Assembly: GCF_031157375.1 (NCBI RefSeq)
Contig: NZ_JAVIFV010000001.1
Location: forward strand, 1-64,000
DNA: 64,000 nucleotides
Origin: Sphingosinicella sp. LHD-64
Lineage (GTDB): Bacteria > Pseudomonadota > Alphaproteobacteria > Sphingomonadales > Sphingomonadaceae
Direction: 5' to 3'
Both the position numbers and the translations under genes were made by a program. Positions within the stretch are counted from its first letter, which is position 1. Each line of letters opens with the position of its first letter. Of the stretch, positions 63,956 through 64,000 are shown piece by piece. The notes under the pieces were generated by a model that was not told the origin of the DNA, made no database searches, and saw nothing but the letters and a program-made list of their open reading frames with translations.

Positions 63956-64000
63956 GGCGCGTCTCCATGTCTACCCGATGCGAAACTCGGCGCCGCGCGC

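Overview
The window is about 64 kb of GC-rich, gene-dense chromosome that looks like an alphaproteobacterium, most likely a sphingomonad (Sphingomonadales). Pointers are a short 434-residue ProS without the bacterial editing insert, a FecI/FecR/TonB-receptor cassette plus a second TonB receptor, a clpP-clpX-lon-HU block, small proteins of sphingomonad type, and operons joined by ATGA/GTGA/TTGA overlaps. The affiliation is inferred from gene content; no rRNA or marker comparison was possible. No prophage, insertion sequence, CRISPR array or clear pseudogene was seen, and no gap between genes exceeds 300 bases.

Layout. 1-9.7 kb: proS, the lipoprotein-export pair lolC/E-lolD, a secreted S15/CocE-type hydrolase, a small secreted protein and dnaE. 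9.7-17.4 kb: an acyl-CoA synthetase; a coupled operon of a CelD-like acetyltransferase, a cupin/JmjC-like protein and a polysaccharide deacetylase; a secreted M28 peptidase; a zinc-ribbon protein; a lipoprotein; tRNA-Arg. 17.4-19.0 kb: an Asp-nucleophile alpha/beta hydrolase divergent from a CGNR zinc-finger regulator, with a good promoter and an inverted repeat between them. 19.1-26.1 kb: the most unusual region, eight tightly spaced genes: SPFH-SHOCT protein, two zinc-ribbon DUF4178 proteins, a 48-residue membrane protein, DUF350, a membrane-anchored aminopropyltransferase, a signal-bearing FAD oxidoreductase and S-adenosylmethionine decarboxylase (SpeD). SpeD would make the aminopropyl donor that the aminopropyltransferase uses, so this looks like a self-contained polyamine-type pathway tied to a membrane (SPFH/DUF350) module.

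26.1-33.4 kb: an ECF sigma/anti-sigma/transducer cassette followed by a large autotransporter. 33.5-38.6 kb: a duplicated-domain lipoprotein, then a Fur-box-preceded TonB receptor, a membrane protein and a PepSY protein (iron acquisition). 38.6-46.8 kb: GAF protein, clpP, clpX, a calcium/proton-antiporter-like protein, a periplasmic ClpP-fold protein, a glycine-zipper protein, lon and HU; clpP and lon have RpoH-like promoters. 46.9-51.8 kb: tRNA-Val, a two-gene osmoprotectant ABC transporter with the binding protein fused to the permease, a 50-residue protein, tRNA-His, an amino-acid dehydrogenase and a DMT exporter. 51.8-56.7 kb: cytochrome c maturation genes ccmCDEFGHI, without ccmAB. 56.7-64 kb: AraC regulator and divergent secreted metallo-beta-lactamase-fold protein, alanine dehydrogenase and its divergent Lrp/AsnC regulator, kup, a 2H-phosphoesterase-type RNA ligase and a DUF3775-like protein.

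Two families of palindromic intergenic repeats occur twice each (1481 and 9577; 14399 and 46804), all just after gene ends.
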